Assembly (NCBI GenBank): GCA_014804225.1
Contig: JAAVAF010000023.1
Coordinates: forward strand, 1 to 24,885
DNA from: Lachnospiraceae bacterium
GTDB lineage: Bacteria; Bacillota; Clostridia; Lachnospirales; Lachnospiraceae
Length of the DNA stretch: 24,885 bases
Reading direction: 5' to 3'
Shown here: piece by piece, positions 1 to 8,170 of the stretch
Numbering within the stretch: position 1 is the first letter of the stretch
Layout of the letters: each line of letters opens with the position of its first letter
Position numbers and translations under genes: made by a program
Notes under the pieces: generated by a model
The model's input: the letters and a program-made list of their open reading frames with translations, nothing else
What the model was told of the DNA's origin: nothing
Databases searched by the model: none

Positions 1-1
1 A

Positions 2-679
2 AATATTGAAATAGAAGGAATATTTACCCATTTTGCACGGGCGGACGAGAAGGATAAGACAAAGGCATATGAGCAGTTAGATAAGTTTCAGGCGTTTATC
101 AAACAGATGGAAGAAACGACTGCGATTCGGATTCCGATGAAACACTGCTCCAACAGTGCGGGCATCGCGGAGATTCCGGAGGCAAACATGGATATGGTGC
201 GCGCAGGAATTATCCTGTACGGACTATGGCCTTCTGAGGAGGTAGCGGAGGGGAATAAAATCGAACTAAAACCCGTGCTTAGCTTAAAATCAAAAGTTGT
301 CTATGTCAAAACCGTTCCCGTGGGACAGGAAATAAGCTATGGTGGCACATTTACGACAAAACGCGAAACGCGTGTCGCAACAATCTGCATCGGCTATGGC
401 GATGGATATCCCAGAAGCCTTTCTAATAAAGGCTATGTGTTGATAAACGGACAAAGAGCGCCGATTCTTGGGCGCGTGTGTATGGATCAGTTTATGGTTG
501 ACATAACAGACGTGACAGGTGATGTACAGACAGGAAGCGTGGTGACGTTGATTGGAAAAGATGGGGAGGAAACAATTACAATGGAGGCGCTTGGCGCGCT
601 TTCGGGACGCTTTAACTATGAGCTTGCATGTGATTTAGGAAAGCGCATTCCACGCGTGTATCATGCAATAAAAAGATAA
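2..679 (+). CDS. alr: Alanine racemase, 3' part (N-terminus outside the window)
   Basis: PLP-dependent racemase that converts L-alanine to D-alanine for peptidoglycan. The reading frame is open from base 2, so the gene starts upstream; only about 225 C-terminal residues are present. Visible family motifs are HFARADE in the barrel, HCSNSAGI, R-AGI-LYGL-PS, and GQEISYGGTF, whose Tyr (codon 338-340) matches the catalytic base of the family (Tyr265 in the Geobacillus enzyme). GYGDGYPR and GRVCMDQFMVD follow in the C-terminal beta domain. The PLP lysine lies in the missing N-terminal part. The stop at 677-679 is followed 110 nt later by a MazF-type RNase, the alr-ndoA neighbourhood known from Bacillus. 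No shift or stop interrupts the visible part. Confidence 0.95.
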   Translation, partial: NIEIEGIFTHFARADEKDKTKAYEQLDKFQAFIKQMEETTAIRIPMKHCSNSAGIAEIPEANMDMVRAGIILYGLWPSEEVAEGNKIELKPVLSLKSKVVYVKTVPVGQEISYGGTFTTKRETRVATICIGYGDGYPRSLSNKGYVLINGQRAPILGRVCMDQFMVDITDVTGDVQTGSVVTLIGKDGEETITMEALGALSGRFNYELACDLGKRIPRVYHAIKR

Positions 680-789
680 AATTTTACACCGACTGTATAA
701 ATCCATGGAATTAGGTAAAAATAGGATTGTGACCAGAAGACAGCAGAAGCAGGCTGCTGCGTGGATTTAGCATAACAGAGGTGTAGCAT

Positions 790-1131
790 ATGAAAAGAGG
801 AGATATTTATTACGCGGATTTAAGACCGGTTGTAGGTTCGGAACAAGGCGGTGTAAGACCTGTACTGATTATTCAGAATGACGTGGGAAACAGACACAGT
901 CCGACCGTAATCTGCGCCGCAATTACCTCAAAGATGAATAAGACAAATTTACCGACACATATCGAGCTGAATGCGGGAAATTATGATATTGTGAAAGACT
1001 CCGTGATTTTATTGGAGCAGCTTCGGACGATAGACAAAAAACGCTTAAAGGATAAGGTATGTCACTTGGACACGCCTATTATGCAAAGGGTAAACAGAGC
1101 CTTGCAAATCAGCCTTGAGCTTGATACATAG
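790..1131 (+). CDS. ndoA: EndoA/MazF-type mRNA interferase
   Basis: Ribosome-independent sequence-specific endoribonuclease of the MazF/PemK family, 113 residues, close to the usual length. It resembles Bacillus EndoA along its whole length: KRGDIYYADL, VVGSEQGGVRPVLIIQND, AAITSK, LPTHIEL, DSVILLEQLRTIDK and the C-terminal ALQISLEL. Arg23 in GGVRP and Thr46 in AAITS match the catalytic Arg25/Thr48 pair of B. subtilis EndoA. The start is set by AGAGGTG at 777-783, 6 nt before the ATG. In Bacillus a ribbon-helix-helix antitoxin gene sits between alr and ndoA. Here the 110-nt gap holds only a 21-codon frame (705-770) without a ribosome site, so no antitoxin is encoded in cis within view. The toxin residues look intact. 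Function is inferred from homology. Confidence 0.95.
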   Translation: MKRGDIYYADLRPVVGSEQGGVRPVLIIQNDVGNRHSPTVICAAITSKMNKTNLPTHIELNAGNYDIVKDSVILLEQLRTIDKKRLKDKVCHLDTPIMQRVNRALQISLELDT

Positions 1132-1153
1132 GGCTTTTGAAGAGGGAACGCTG

Positions 1154-1202
1154 TGCAGCAGACCATTATGGACAAGATAATGGTTTTGCTGCATATTTTT
1201 TA
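1154..1202 (+). terminator. Intrinsic terminator after mazF
   Basis: The arm TGCAGCAGACCATTA (1154-1168) pairs with TAATGGTTTTGCTGCA (1178-1193) with one bulge, followed by a T-rich tract. It closes the alr-mazF unit. Its 5' arm and the preceding GAACGC closely match the terminator at 1841-1900. Confidence 0.8.
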
Positions 1203-1214
1203 TATGAATATCCG

Positions 1215-1249
1215 TTTTCTTTTACTGTAAAATGATGTATACTATATAT
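1215..1249 (+). promoter_or_regulatory. Possible promoter of the brnTA pair
   Basis: A good -10 hexamer TATACT lies at 1238-1243, about 70 nt upstream of the toxin start and just after the terminator. The expected -35 position (around 1215-1220, TTTTCT) is poor. The location between a terminator and the first gene supports a promoter here; the exact -35 is uncertain. Confidence 0.35.
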
Positions 1250-1313
1250 AAACAAAGGGAATGTGCAATCGCTATAGAAATATATCTTTTAAATAAGAGT
1301 AGGAGATGTTAGA

Positions 1314-1595
1314 TTGACTTTTGAATGGGATGAGGATAAAAATCTATTAAATATTAAAAAACATGGAATCGATTTTGAAACAGCAATGTTGGTTTTTAAT
1401 GATTTACAACGTATTGAGATATATGATGTGGAACACAGTATTAATGAGGATCGCTATAACACGATTGGAATGGTAAATGATGTTCTGTTTGTTGTTTATA
1501 CAGAACGAAAAGAAAATATACGTTTAATATCGGCAAGACTTGCCACAAACATAGAAAGGAGTATTTATTATGACACGGACAGTTACTTTGGATAG
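1314..1595 (+). CDS. brnT: BrnT-family toxin (ribonuclease-type)
   Basis: A 93-residue protein with the full BrnT pattern: FEWDEDKN--NIKKHGIDFE at the N-terminus, EDRYNTIGMV in the middle, then RLISARLAT-IERSIYYD near the end. BrnT toxins are RelE-like-fold RNases that block translation and are neutralised by the partner antitoxin. The start is a TTG at 1314, supported by AGGAG at 1301-1305 with 8-nt spacing; the ATG at 1306 is out of frame. The 3' end overlaps the next gene by 26 nt, so translation is probably coupled. The toxin-first order is usual for this family. A weak TTG start may keep toxin synthesis low; that is inference. Confidence 0.85.
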   Translation: MTFEWDEDKNLLNIKKHGIDFETAMLVFNDLQRIEIYDVEHSINEDRYNTIGMVNDVLFVVYTERKENIRLISARLATNIERSIYYDTDSYFG

Positions 1596-1758
1596 AAACC
1601 AAAAACCTACAAAGGAACAAATCAAACAAATAGAGGACGCAGCAAAAAGAGAGATTGTATTTGATGAAGATTCTCCCGAACTTACACCTGCAATGGAAAA
1701 AGCATTTCGTTTGGCAGCAAAAAATCGCAATACACAAAGAAAAGCGAATATATCCTGA
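1570..1758 (+). CDS. BrnA-like antitoxin
   Basis: A 62-residue protein starting inside the 3' end of brnT, with its own ribosome site AAAGGAG at 1555-1561, 8 nt before the ATG. The core KPTKEQIKQIEDAAKREIV-FDEDSPELTPAM followed by a basic C-terminus is the pattern of small antitoxins paired with BrnT in Clostridia. It is short, and I cannot show a complete DNA-binding fold. Overlap, order and size support an antitoxin that binds the toxin and probably represses the operon, as the family does. The brnA name is not assigned because the similarity is at pattern level only. Confidence 0.75.
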   Translation: MTRTVTLDRNQKPTKEQIKQIEDAAKREIVFDEDSPELTPAMEKAFRLAAKNRNTQRKANIS

Positions 1759-1840
1759 TCCTTCAGTGATGGACATATAATATTAATATAGGTAAAAAGT
1801 TATAAAAAATGAATGATAAAACAGAAAAAATTTGAACGCT

Positions 1841-1900
1841 TGTGCAGCATGACCGTTATAAGATAGGTTGAAACGGTTGTGTTGCACATTTTGTTTTAAT
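1841..1900 (+). terminator. Intrinsic terminator after the brnTA pair
   Basis: The arm TGTGCAGCATGACCGTT (1841-1857) pairs with AACGGTTGTGTTGCACA (1872-1888) with three mismatched or wobble positions, followed by TTTTTGTTTTAAT. The 5' arm is nearly the same as that of the terminator at 1154. Confidence 0.75.
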
Positions 1901-1924
1901 AAAAAAGATTGTTAAAAAATATCT

Positions 1925-1956
1925 TGTGCAAAAAGCACAAAAAAAGCACGGTGCAC
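1925..1956. promoter_or_regulatory. GTGC/GCAC inverted repeats upstream of the pectate lyase promoter
   Basis: Two small inverted repeats lie in tandem: GTGC-AAAAA-GCAC (1926-1938) and GCAC-G-GTGC (1946-1954), joined by seven A. They end 3-5 nt before the -35 box of the pectate lyase promoter, a position suited to an operator or activator site. No known regulator consensus is recognised. Confidence 0.35.
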
Positions 1957-1958
1957 AC

Positions 1959-1987
1959 TTGATAAATTAGGAAAAGAGTGGTATTAT
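1959..1987 (+). promoter_or_regulatory. Promoter of the pectate lyase gene
   Basis: TTGATA at 1959-1964 and TATTAT at 1982-1987 are separated by 17 nt, a good vegetative sigma pattern. Transcription would start near 1994, giving a leader of about 140 nt. An alternative -10, TATAAT at 1991-1996, has only a weak -35 (TTAGGA). Confidence 0.6.
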
Positions 1988-1994
1988 AAATATA

Positions 1995-2132
1995 ATTTCA
2001 TTTTTTTATAATTAGGGAATGGCGCTGATTGTAGAAATCAAGGCATCATTGTCAAGCGACGCTGTTTTACCGACGGATAGAAAACTGGATGGTAACAAGA
2101 TAACATCATGATTCAAGAAAGGAAGCGAAGCT
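1995..2132 (+). other. Leader of the pectate lyase mRNA, partly structured
   Basis: This is the rest of the 374-nt gap between the antitoxin and the pectate lyase. It holds TGATT-gtaga-AATCA as a hairpin (about 2027-2041), possibly enclosed by GCGCT and AGCGAC, and TTTTACC pairing with GGTAAC further on. No known riboswitch pattern (c-di-GMP, SAM, purine, T-box) could be matched. The ribosome site AAAGGA lies about 10 nt before the ATG at 2133. Confidence 0.35.
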
Positions 2133-5100
2133 ATGACAAGAAAACCAAAACGCATAATGGCACGCATTCTGGCAGTTGTAATGGCGGTTACGTTAGTTCC
2201 GTCGAATATGTGGGGAATTGCGAATGTGGTCAGTGCGGAAGAAACGTCGGAGGTATTCACAGAGGAAAATACCGATGTGAGTGTGGAAGATGTACAAGAA
2301 CCGCAGGAGGAAGTGAGCGAGAAGGAGACTTCTGAACCTTCTGTCGTTGCAGACGATGAAGAGGATTTTGATTCTCTGCCTGTTGACGTGGAAGAAACAG
2401 TGGATGACGAGAAAGACGCCGGAGTGAAAGCAGAGAAGAAGGAAGCAGAGAAAGTTTCGGTGGAGACGGATAATAAGTCGGAAGATGGAGTGCATGTACA
2501 TAATTTTACCGGTGCAGATGGTAACTATACGGCAACATCTGATTATTTTAAGATATCCGGTGACATGAAGAGTGGTCCGGAAAAAATTACTTATGGTGAG
2601 TTGACTTTAACAGCAGCTATCAAGCTAGGTACTGATACTGTCAAATTTACAGCAGAACGTGAAGGAACTTTGACACTGGTTGTTGCCAGAGATAATGGAG
2701 AACGTAATCGAGGCGTAGTGGTAGATGGTAAGAAGTATGAGGACGCGAGTGGAGTTGTTGTCATAGAAAAGCTTTCAGCAGGAGACCATATAATAGCGAA
2801 AGGCGATGCGGCGAACCTTTATTATATTTCTTTTGTAGAAACAGGTGCAGCCAAGGAAAAAGTTGCTGCTCCTACAGCATCACCTGATAGCGGAGAGGTG
2901 GCAATAGGTGATACAATAACATTATCATGTACGACAGGCGGTGCTACAATTTGCTACACAACAAACGGAAGTGATCCGACAAGTACAAATACAGGTTCCC
3001 CTACAATTACGATTACAGGTGACATGGTGAACGACAATAAAGTAACAATAAAGGCATATGCAATAAAAGAAGGCTGTACGGACAGTGGAATACAGACTTT
3101 TGAATACACAGTTGCCAAGGCTGCGAATCAGCTTGCAGAGCCTACTGCCGATCCAGACCCTGAAGATGGAGCAGTGGCAAGGGGAACGACGATTATATTA
3201 AAAAGTGATGAAGCTGACGCATCTATTTACTATACAACGGATGGGACAAATCCGAGTGTAAACAGTACACTTTTTGATAAAAACAATCCGATTGAAATTA
3301 CAGAAGAAATGACAATCACTGCGATTGCAGTAAAGCAAGGCTATACCACAAGCTTTCCGGCAACTTTTACATATACAATCAAAAAACCAACAATAAGCAG
3401 TGATACAACTGCAGAAAATATTATAGGCAGCATTGTGCTGGATGATACTGTAATCTTTACAAATCAAGACGGAGAAGAAGTATTTAATATCAAATTAAAA
3501 GCAGAGAAGCTTACAACGCCGGAGTCTGCTGTCAGAATTGAGGCGGAGAAACTGAAGGCAGACGGTGGCGAGATTCTTTACTATGACTTTACACTTGTAA
3601 ATGCGGATAACGAGAACGATACCGTTACGTTTACAGGTGGAGCGGTTACAATCAAAATGCCGTATTCCATTGTGACACCGGCAGCAAATAAGCGAAATGA
3701 TATTTTTGTGCTGCACAATACAGACCAAGTCGAAGTTACCAAGGAAGCAGACGGTTTCAGTTTTAGCGCAGACAGCTTTAGCCCCTATACGGTTATTATT
3801 AATCCTGCGTCACAGGCAAAGGAAGAAATTATCATTACCAAGAGCGGAGGTTATGAAGAGGGTGCATATGCAGAGTGGGAGGCAGTAGAAGGCGCAGATG
3901 GCTATATGGCATATGTGGCGAAAGCAGGCGGAGATTTTACAAGAATTGATGATGAATTGATTCGCGAATATAAAGATTACTGGAGAGTCGATACAGTCGG
4001 ACTTGCAAAAGGTACCTATTATATTAAAATTAATGCGGTAGTGTTAGGCAAGAATAATAACCAAACAACTGCAACCGTGATTGGAACAGGTATGACAAGG
4101 GCTCTGAATGTCGTTAGTCATGACCGTTCCGGTTATGCATGGGTGAATGGTAGTGCTTCTGGTGCATATAACGAAGATGGAACTTTGAAGTCAAATGCGA
4201 ATGTTATTTATGTGACAGAGGAAACAAAGGATAAGGTGGAATTGGAAGTTACCGGTGCAGAGAGTAATCCTTGTGTAGGACTTCAGAATATTCTAAATGG
4301 CTATAAGAAACTGGGAGAAACAAAACCTTTAAATGTTCGTATTATTGGTAATGTTACAGACTTGGAAGTTTTGGAGGATGGCGATATTGTAATTAGCGGT
4401 AGTGGCGCAGCTAAGAGGCTTTCATCAGGACTTACGATTGAAGGTATAGGCGAAGATGCTGTGGTCAATGGTTGGGGTATCCGTGTCAAGAATGCTTCTA
4501 ATGTAGAGATACGCAATCTCGGTTTCATGAATTGTGATAGCGAAGAGATAGATAATGTTGGCCTTCAACAAGATAACGATCATGTTTGGGTACATCATTG
4601 TGATATGTTTTATGGAGGAGCAGGCGGTGATAGTGATCAAGCCAAGGGCGATGGTGCATTAGATGTTAAAAAGTCCACTTATGTGACATTTTCTTACAAT
4701 CATTTTTGGGATTCCGGAAAATGTAATTTGGCTGGTTTGAATCAAGAAACAACAGATATGTGTCTTACCTATCATCACAACTGGTATGATCATTCCGATT
4801 CCAGACATCCTAGGATAAGGTTTTTCACAACGCATGTATATAACAATTATTATGATGGCAACGCAAAATATGGTGTGGGTGCTGCGAAGGGAGGACCGTC
4901 CGTTTTTGTCGAGAATAATTATTTCAGAAAATGTCCTTATCCGATGCTGATATCTATGCAAGGTTCTGATGTGTGGGATGGGTCAAAAAATAATTATGGA
5001 AATAATGCGACGTTTTCTAAAGAAGATGGTGGTATTATAAAAGCATACGGCAATATTATGGAAGGAGTAGAGAGATTTATTCCTTATTCGGCTACAGATG

Positions 5101-8096
5101 ACCCGGCTACTGCGTGGGATGAGTCGGTAGACTTTGATGCGTATGTAGTTGAGAACAGAAATGATACTGTTCCTGCAACAGTAAAAACAGTATCAGGGAT
5201 AAGCGGTTTAAAAGGGAACGGAAGCAATACTTACAGTAATTTTGATACGGCACCGGATTTCTATGATTATACACCGGATGCTGCAGAAGATGTTCCGGCA
5301 ATTGTTATGGCAGGAGCAGGTCGAGTAAATGGCGGTGATTTTAAGTGGGAGTTTGATGATTCTGTAGATGACAAAAGTTATGCTTTAAATGTTGAGTTAA
5401 AAACAGCACTTGTAAACTATAAAAGTCCGGTAAAGGCAATTGGCGGAAACGTTGAAGCTGATGTTGACGTTTTACAAAACGACCCGAACAAGGCACCGAA
5501 TGATGTTGTCTCAAAGGATGTCAGTGCTCCGACAGCAAGTAAGCCTACAGGTACTGAGGTCGCAAAGGGAGACAAAATTGCGTTAGAGTGCACTACAAGC
5601 GGAGCTGAAATATATTATACAATCAATGGAGGAAAACCGACAAAAGATAGCACTCATTACACTGGTGCGATTACAATTACAAGTACAGGAACAACAACGA
5701 TAAGGGCGGTTGCGTATGTGGGAGATGACTGCAGTGATGTTAGCATCTTTAAGTACACGGTTCCAGGTGGTAGTTCGGGTGATGATACGGTTGTCAATCC
5801 GCCCACTGCAACGCCAAACGGAGGAAACTTAAAGAAAGGTGATACTGTTACGTTAAACGCAGCAGGTGATATTTACTATACTATGACAACAGACGGAAGT
5901 GACCCGGCCACACCGACAGCTTCTAGTGACAAGTATACACCTACGACGCCGATTACAATTACTGCGGAAGCAGGAACGACCGTTAAAATTAAGGCGATTA
6001 CAATATCTGACGGGAAGTCCAGTGATCCTGCAACTTTCACATATACAATTGTGGCAGATACTTCGGAAATTAAGGAACCGCTCAGCACGCCGGAAGCAAA
6101 TCCTACACCCGTTGTGGGGCAAACATATCCGGTTAATATAAAAATCGGCTTAACTAGTAAGGAAAATGGTACGATTCATTACACTTTAGACGGTACGAAT
6201 CCGAAAAAAGAAAATGGTGAACCAAGCGAAACAAGTCAAATTCTTGCTGAAAACGAAACCATTAAGCTTAGTGCAGCAGGAGAGCACACAATTAAGGCTT
6301 TTGCGGTAAAAGAGGGATATCCGTCAAGCGATGTAGCAACTTTCATTTACACGGTTTCCGAAAACGCAACAATGAAGCAGCTTGCACAGCCTGTAATCAC
6401 TCCTGCGTCAAAGGAAGTGGAAAAGGGAGAGCAGATAACCGTAACAATAACGAAAGCGGAGAGCGATCCGGAAGATACCAAGATTTATTATACGACAAAC
6501 GGAACAACTCCGGAGAAAGATGAGCATCTCCTCTATACGGAACCATTCACACTTACAATTGACAAAACAACGACAATCAAAGCAATTGCGATAAAGGAGG
6601 GCACGATATCAAGCACAACGGCGTCTGTTATGTATACCGTAAAAAATAATGACCCAACCGGTCAAAAAGCAGACGGCATTCATATTGCCGGTCTTGAAAC
6701 CCAATATGATTATACAGGCGCAAAAATCATACCTGATATTGAAGTCTGGGATTATAACGGAGGTGTTGGAACGCTTCTGGAACCGGGTGTTGACTATACG
6801 GTTACATACAAAAATAATGTGAAGCCGACAGATGCCGCAGAAGTTATCGTGAAAGGAAAAGGAAACTATAAAGGAAAGAGTGAATCCAAGACGTTCAAAA
6901 TTGTACAGGAAGATAAGATCACAACGGGTCTTGAGGATCTGAATGGTGCGAAGATAAAGGATAAGATAGAATCTCAGGTATATACAGGAGAAGCTATTCT
7001 TCCTGATTTTACGCTTACATTAAAGGATAATACAACCATAAAGTATGTCAAGAATACCGATACGACCAGTAAGAACCTGTATAAGAGAGAAGATGGTAAG
7101 GACATGAACGTCAATGTGGCAGTATCAAATAACATCAATAAAGGAACTGCAACAATCCTTGTGACAGGCGGTAAGGATGACAAGGGCAAGCTGACAAGTG
7201 TTAAGAAGACGTTCAAGATTACGCCTGTAGATATCAGCAGTGCGACAGTAACATCAACAGCCGGAACTTATGCGGTAAACAGCGCGGCACCTGCGTCTCT
7301 AACTGTTACAATTCTTCTTAATGGAAAGACAGTTGCGCTTAAGAAAGGCAAGGATTATACCGTTAAGTATTCTAATAATAAGAAAGCCGGAAAAGCTACT
7401 GTCACGGTAACAGGAAAAGGCAATTATACTAAAAAGTGTGATCCGAAGGAATATGATGTTAACAAGCTTGACCTGTCAACGCTCAAGGTGGATGCGGTAA
7501 CTGCATATGAAGGCGTCAAAGCAGGTAAGGTAAAGGCAACGATTGTTGATCAGAAGGGAAATGTAATAGCACTCAAACCTGCGCAGTATGAACTTGAAAT
7601 TTATAAAGTGGAAGAAGCAGCCGGAGGAACGAAAGCGAAAGGTGCAAAGTATGAAGACGATGCAGAGTTAGGTGCAAAAGAACTTATTTATATAGCAGCA
7701 AAAGCGAAGGATGAAACCAATCTTGAGTCAAATAAGGTTACTCCTGAAGCAGAATTTAAGGTAGGCATAGATATATCGAAGGCAAAATTCAAGCTGAAAA
7801 AGGAAGTGGTAAAGGAATACACGGGAAGTGCGGTTACATTGGACGGAAACGAATTTGATAATCCGACAATTAAAGTAAATGGTGAGAATGTTCCTCTTGT
7901 GGCAGGCACACACTATAAGATTGAGTCGTATTCTAATAATATCAACAAGGGAACAGCGACGGCAGTCATTAAAGGTATCGGCGATTATAGCGGCACGAAA
8001 ACGGTGAAATTTAAGATTACACAAAAGACAATGCAGGTTAACTATGTGACGCCGTGGGAATTTTGGCAGAGTATTGCGAAACAATTGACAAAATAA
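2133..8096 (+). CDS. Secreted multidomain pectate lyase (PL1) with CHB_HEX_C-like and C-terminal surface repeats
   Basis: An exported 1,987-residue enzyme predicted to cleave polygalacturonate by Ca-dependent beta-elimination. Residues 1-35 are a signal peptide (basic start, hydrophobic core, VSA|EE). An acidic linker leads to a beta-sandwich-like domain at 120-242. Chitobiase/hexosaminidase C-terminal-like domains (YYTTDGTNP core) lie at about 246-327 and 334-416. An FN3-like part precedes the PL1 beta-helix at about 710-1070. The helix has VWVHH, GDGALDVKK (D840 and D844 at the family Ca-ligand sites) and R891-x-P-x-x-R896, matching the catalytic Arg region of PelC. Four more chitobiase-type domains lie at about 1131-1504, then about five repeats with DYTVTYKNN/GKGNYKG wording to 1967. 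The C-terminus has no LPXTG or hydrophobic anchor. The catalytic call is firm; the exact substrate and surface attachment are inferred. Confidence 0.9.
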   Translation: MTRKPKRIMARILAVVMAVTLVPSNMWGIANVVSAEETSEVFTEENTDVSVEDVQEPQEEVSEKETSEPSVVADDEEDFDSLPVDVEETVDDEKDAGVKAEKKEAEKVSVETDNKSEDGVHVHNFTGADGNYTATSDYFKISGDMKSGPEKITYGELTLTAAIKLGTDTVKFTAEREGTLTLVVARDNGERNRGVVVDGKKYEDASGVVVIEKLSAGDHIIAKGDAANLYYISFVETGAAKEKVAAPTASPDSGEVAIGDTITLSCTTGGATICYTTNGSDPTSTNTGSPTITITGDMVNDNKVTIKAYAIKEGCTDSGIQTFEYTVAKAANQLAEPTADPDPEDGAVARGTTIILKSDEADASIYYTTDGTNPSVNSTLFDKNNPIEITEEMTITAIAVKQGYTTSFPATFTYTIKKPTISSDTTAENIIGSIVLDDTVIFTNQDGEEVFNIKLKAEKLTTPESAVRIEAEKLKADGGEILYYDFTLVNADNENDTVTFTGGAVTIKMPYSIVTPAANKRNDIFVLHNTDQVEVTKEADGFSFSADSFSPYTVIINPASQAKEEIIITKSGGYEEGAYAEWEAVEGADGYMAYVAKAGGDFTRIDDELIREYKDYWRVDTVGLAKGTYYIKINAVVLGKNNNQTTATVIGTGMTRALNVVSHDRSGYAWVNGSASGAYNEDGTLKSNANVIYVTEETKDKVELEVTGAESNPCVGLQNILNGYKKLGETKPLNVRIIGNVTDLEVLEDGDIVISGSGAAKRLSSGLTIEGIGEDAVVNGWGIRVKNASNVEIRNLGFMNCDSEEIDNVGLQQDNDHVWVHHCDMFYGGAGGDSDQAKGDGALDVKKSTYVTFSYNHFWDSGKCNLAGLNQETTDMCLTYHHNWYDHSDSRHPRIRFFTTHVYNNYYDGNAKYGVGAAKGGPSVFVENNYFRKCPYPMLISMQGSDVWDGSKNNYGNNATFSKEDGGIIKAYGNIMEGVERFIPYSATDDPATAWDESVDFDAYVVENRNDTVPATVKTVSGISGLKGNGSNTYSNFDTAPDFYDYTPDAAEDVPAIVMAGAGRVNGGDFKWEFDDSVDDKSYALNVELKTALVNYKSPVKAIGGNVEADVDVLQNDPNKAPNDVVSKDVSAPTASKPTGTEVAKGDKIALECTTSGAEIYYTINGGKPTKDSTHYTGAITITSTGTTTIRAVAYVGDDCSDVSIFKYTVPGGSSGDDTVVNPPTATPNGGNLKKGDTVTLNAAGDIYYTMTTDGSDPATPTASSDKYTPTTPITITAEAGTTVKIKAITISDGKSSDPATFTYTIVADTSEIKEPLSTPEANPTPVVGQTYPVNIKIGLTSKENGTIHYTLDGTNPKKENGEPSETSQILAENETIKLSAAGEHTIKAFAVKEGYPSSDVATFIYTVSENATMKQLAQPVITPASKEVEKGEQITVTITKAESDPEDTKIYYTTNGTTPEKDEHLLYTEPFTLTIDKTTTIKAIAIKEGTISSTTASVMYTVKNNDPTGQKADGIHIAGLETQYDYTGAKIIPDIEVWDYNGGVGTLLEPGVDYTVTYKNNVKPTDAAEVIVKGKGNYKGKSESKTFKIVQEDKITTGLEDLNGAKIKDKIESQVYTGEAILPDFTLTLKDNTTIKYVKNTDTTSKNLYKREDGKDMNVNVAVSNNINKGTATILVTGGKDDKGKLTSVKKTFKITPVDISSATVTSTAGTYAVNSAAPASLTVTILLNGKTVALKKGKDYTVKYSNNKKAGKATVTVTGKGNYTKKCDPKEYDVNKLDLSTLKVDAVTAYEGVKAGKVKATIVDQKGNVIALKPAQYELEIYKVEEAAGGTKAKGAKYEDDAELGAKELIYIAAKAKDETNLESNKVTPEAEFKVGIDISKAKFKLKKEVVKEYTGSAVTLDGNEFDNPTIKVNGENVPLVAGTHYKIESYSNNINKGTATAVIKGIGDYSGTKTVKFKITQKTMQVNYVTPWEFWQSIAKQLTK

Positions 8097-8139
8097 GTTT
8101 CGTGAAGCAACAGAATTTTATGCGAAAAAACTTTAGATA

Positions 8140-8168
8140 TTGACGTTTTAAAACAGCAATGGTATAGT
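8140..8168 (+). promoter_or_regulatory. Promoter of the CorC-like gene
   Basis: TTGACG at 8140-8145 and TATAGT at 8163-8168 with a 17-nt spacer: the clearest sigma-A-type promoter in the window. The start of transcription would be near 8175, inside the following inverted repeat. Confidence 0.8.
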
Positions 8169-8170
8169 AT

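Noticed and set aside
705..770. 21-codon frame between alr and mazF as an antitoxin
   Set aside because: No ribosome site and far too short for the known antitoxin fold; kept only as a remark under mazF.
2010..2110. Riboswitch (c-di-GMP, THF, purine) before the pectate lyase
   Set aside because: The conserved core bases of these classes could not be placed on the sequence; only generic stems are visible.
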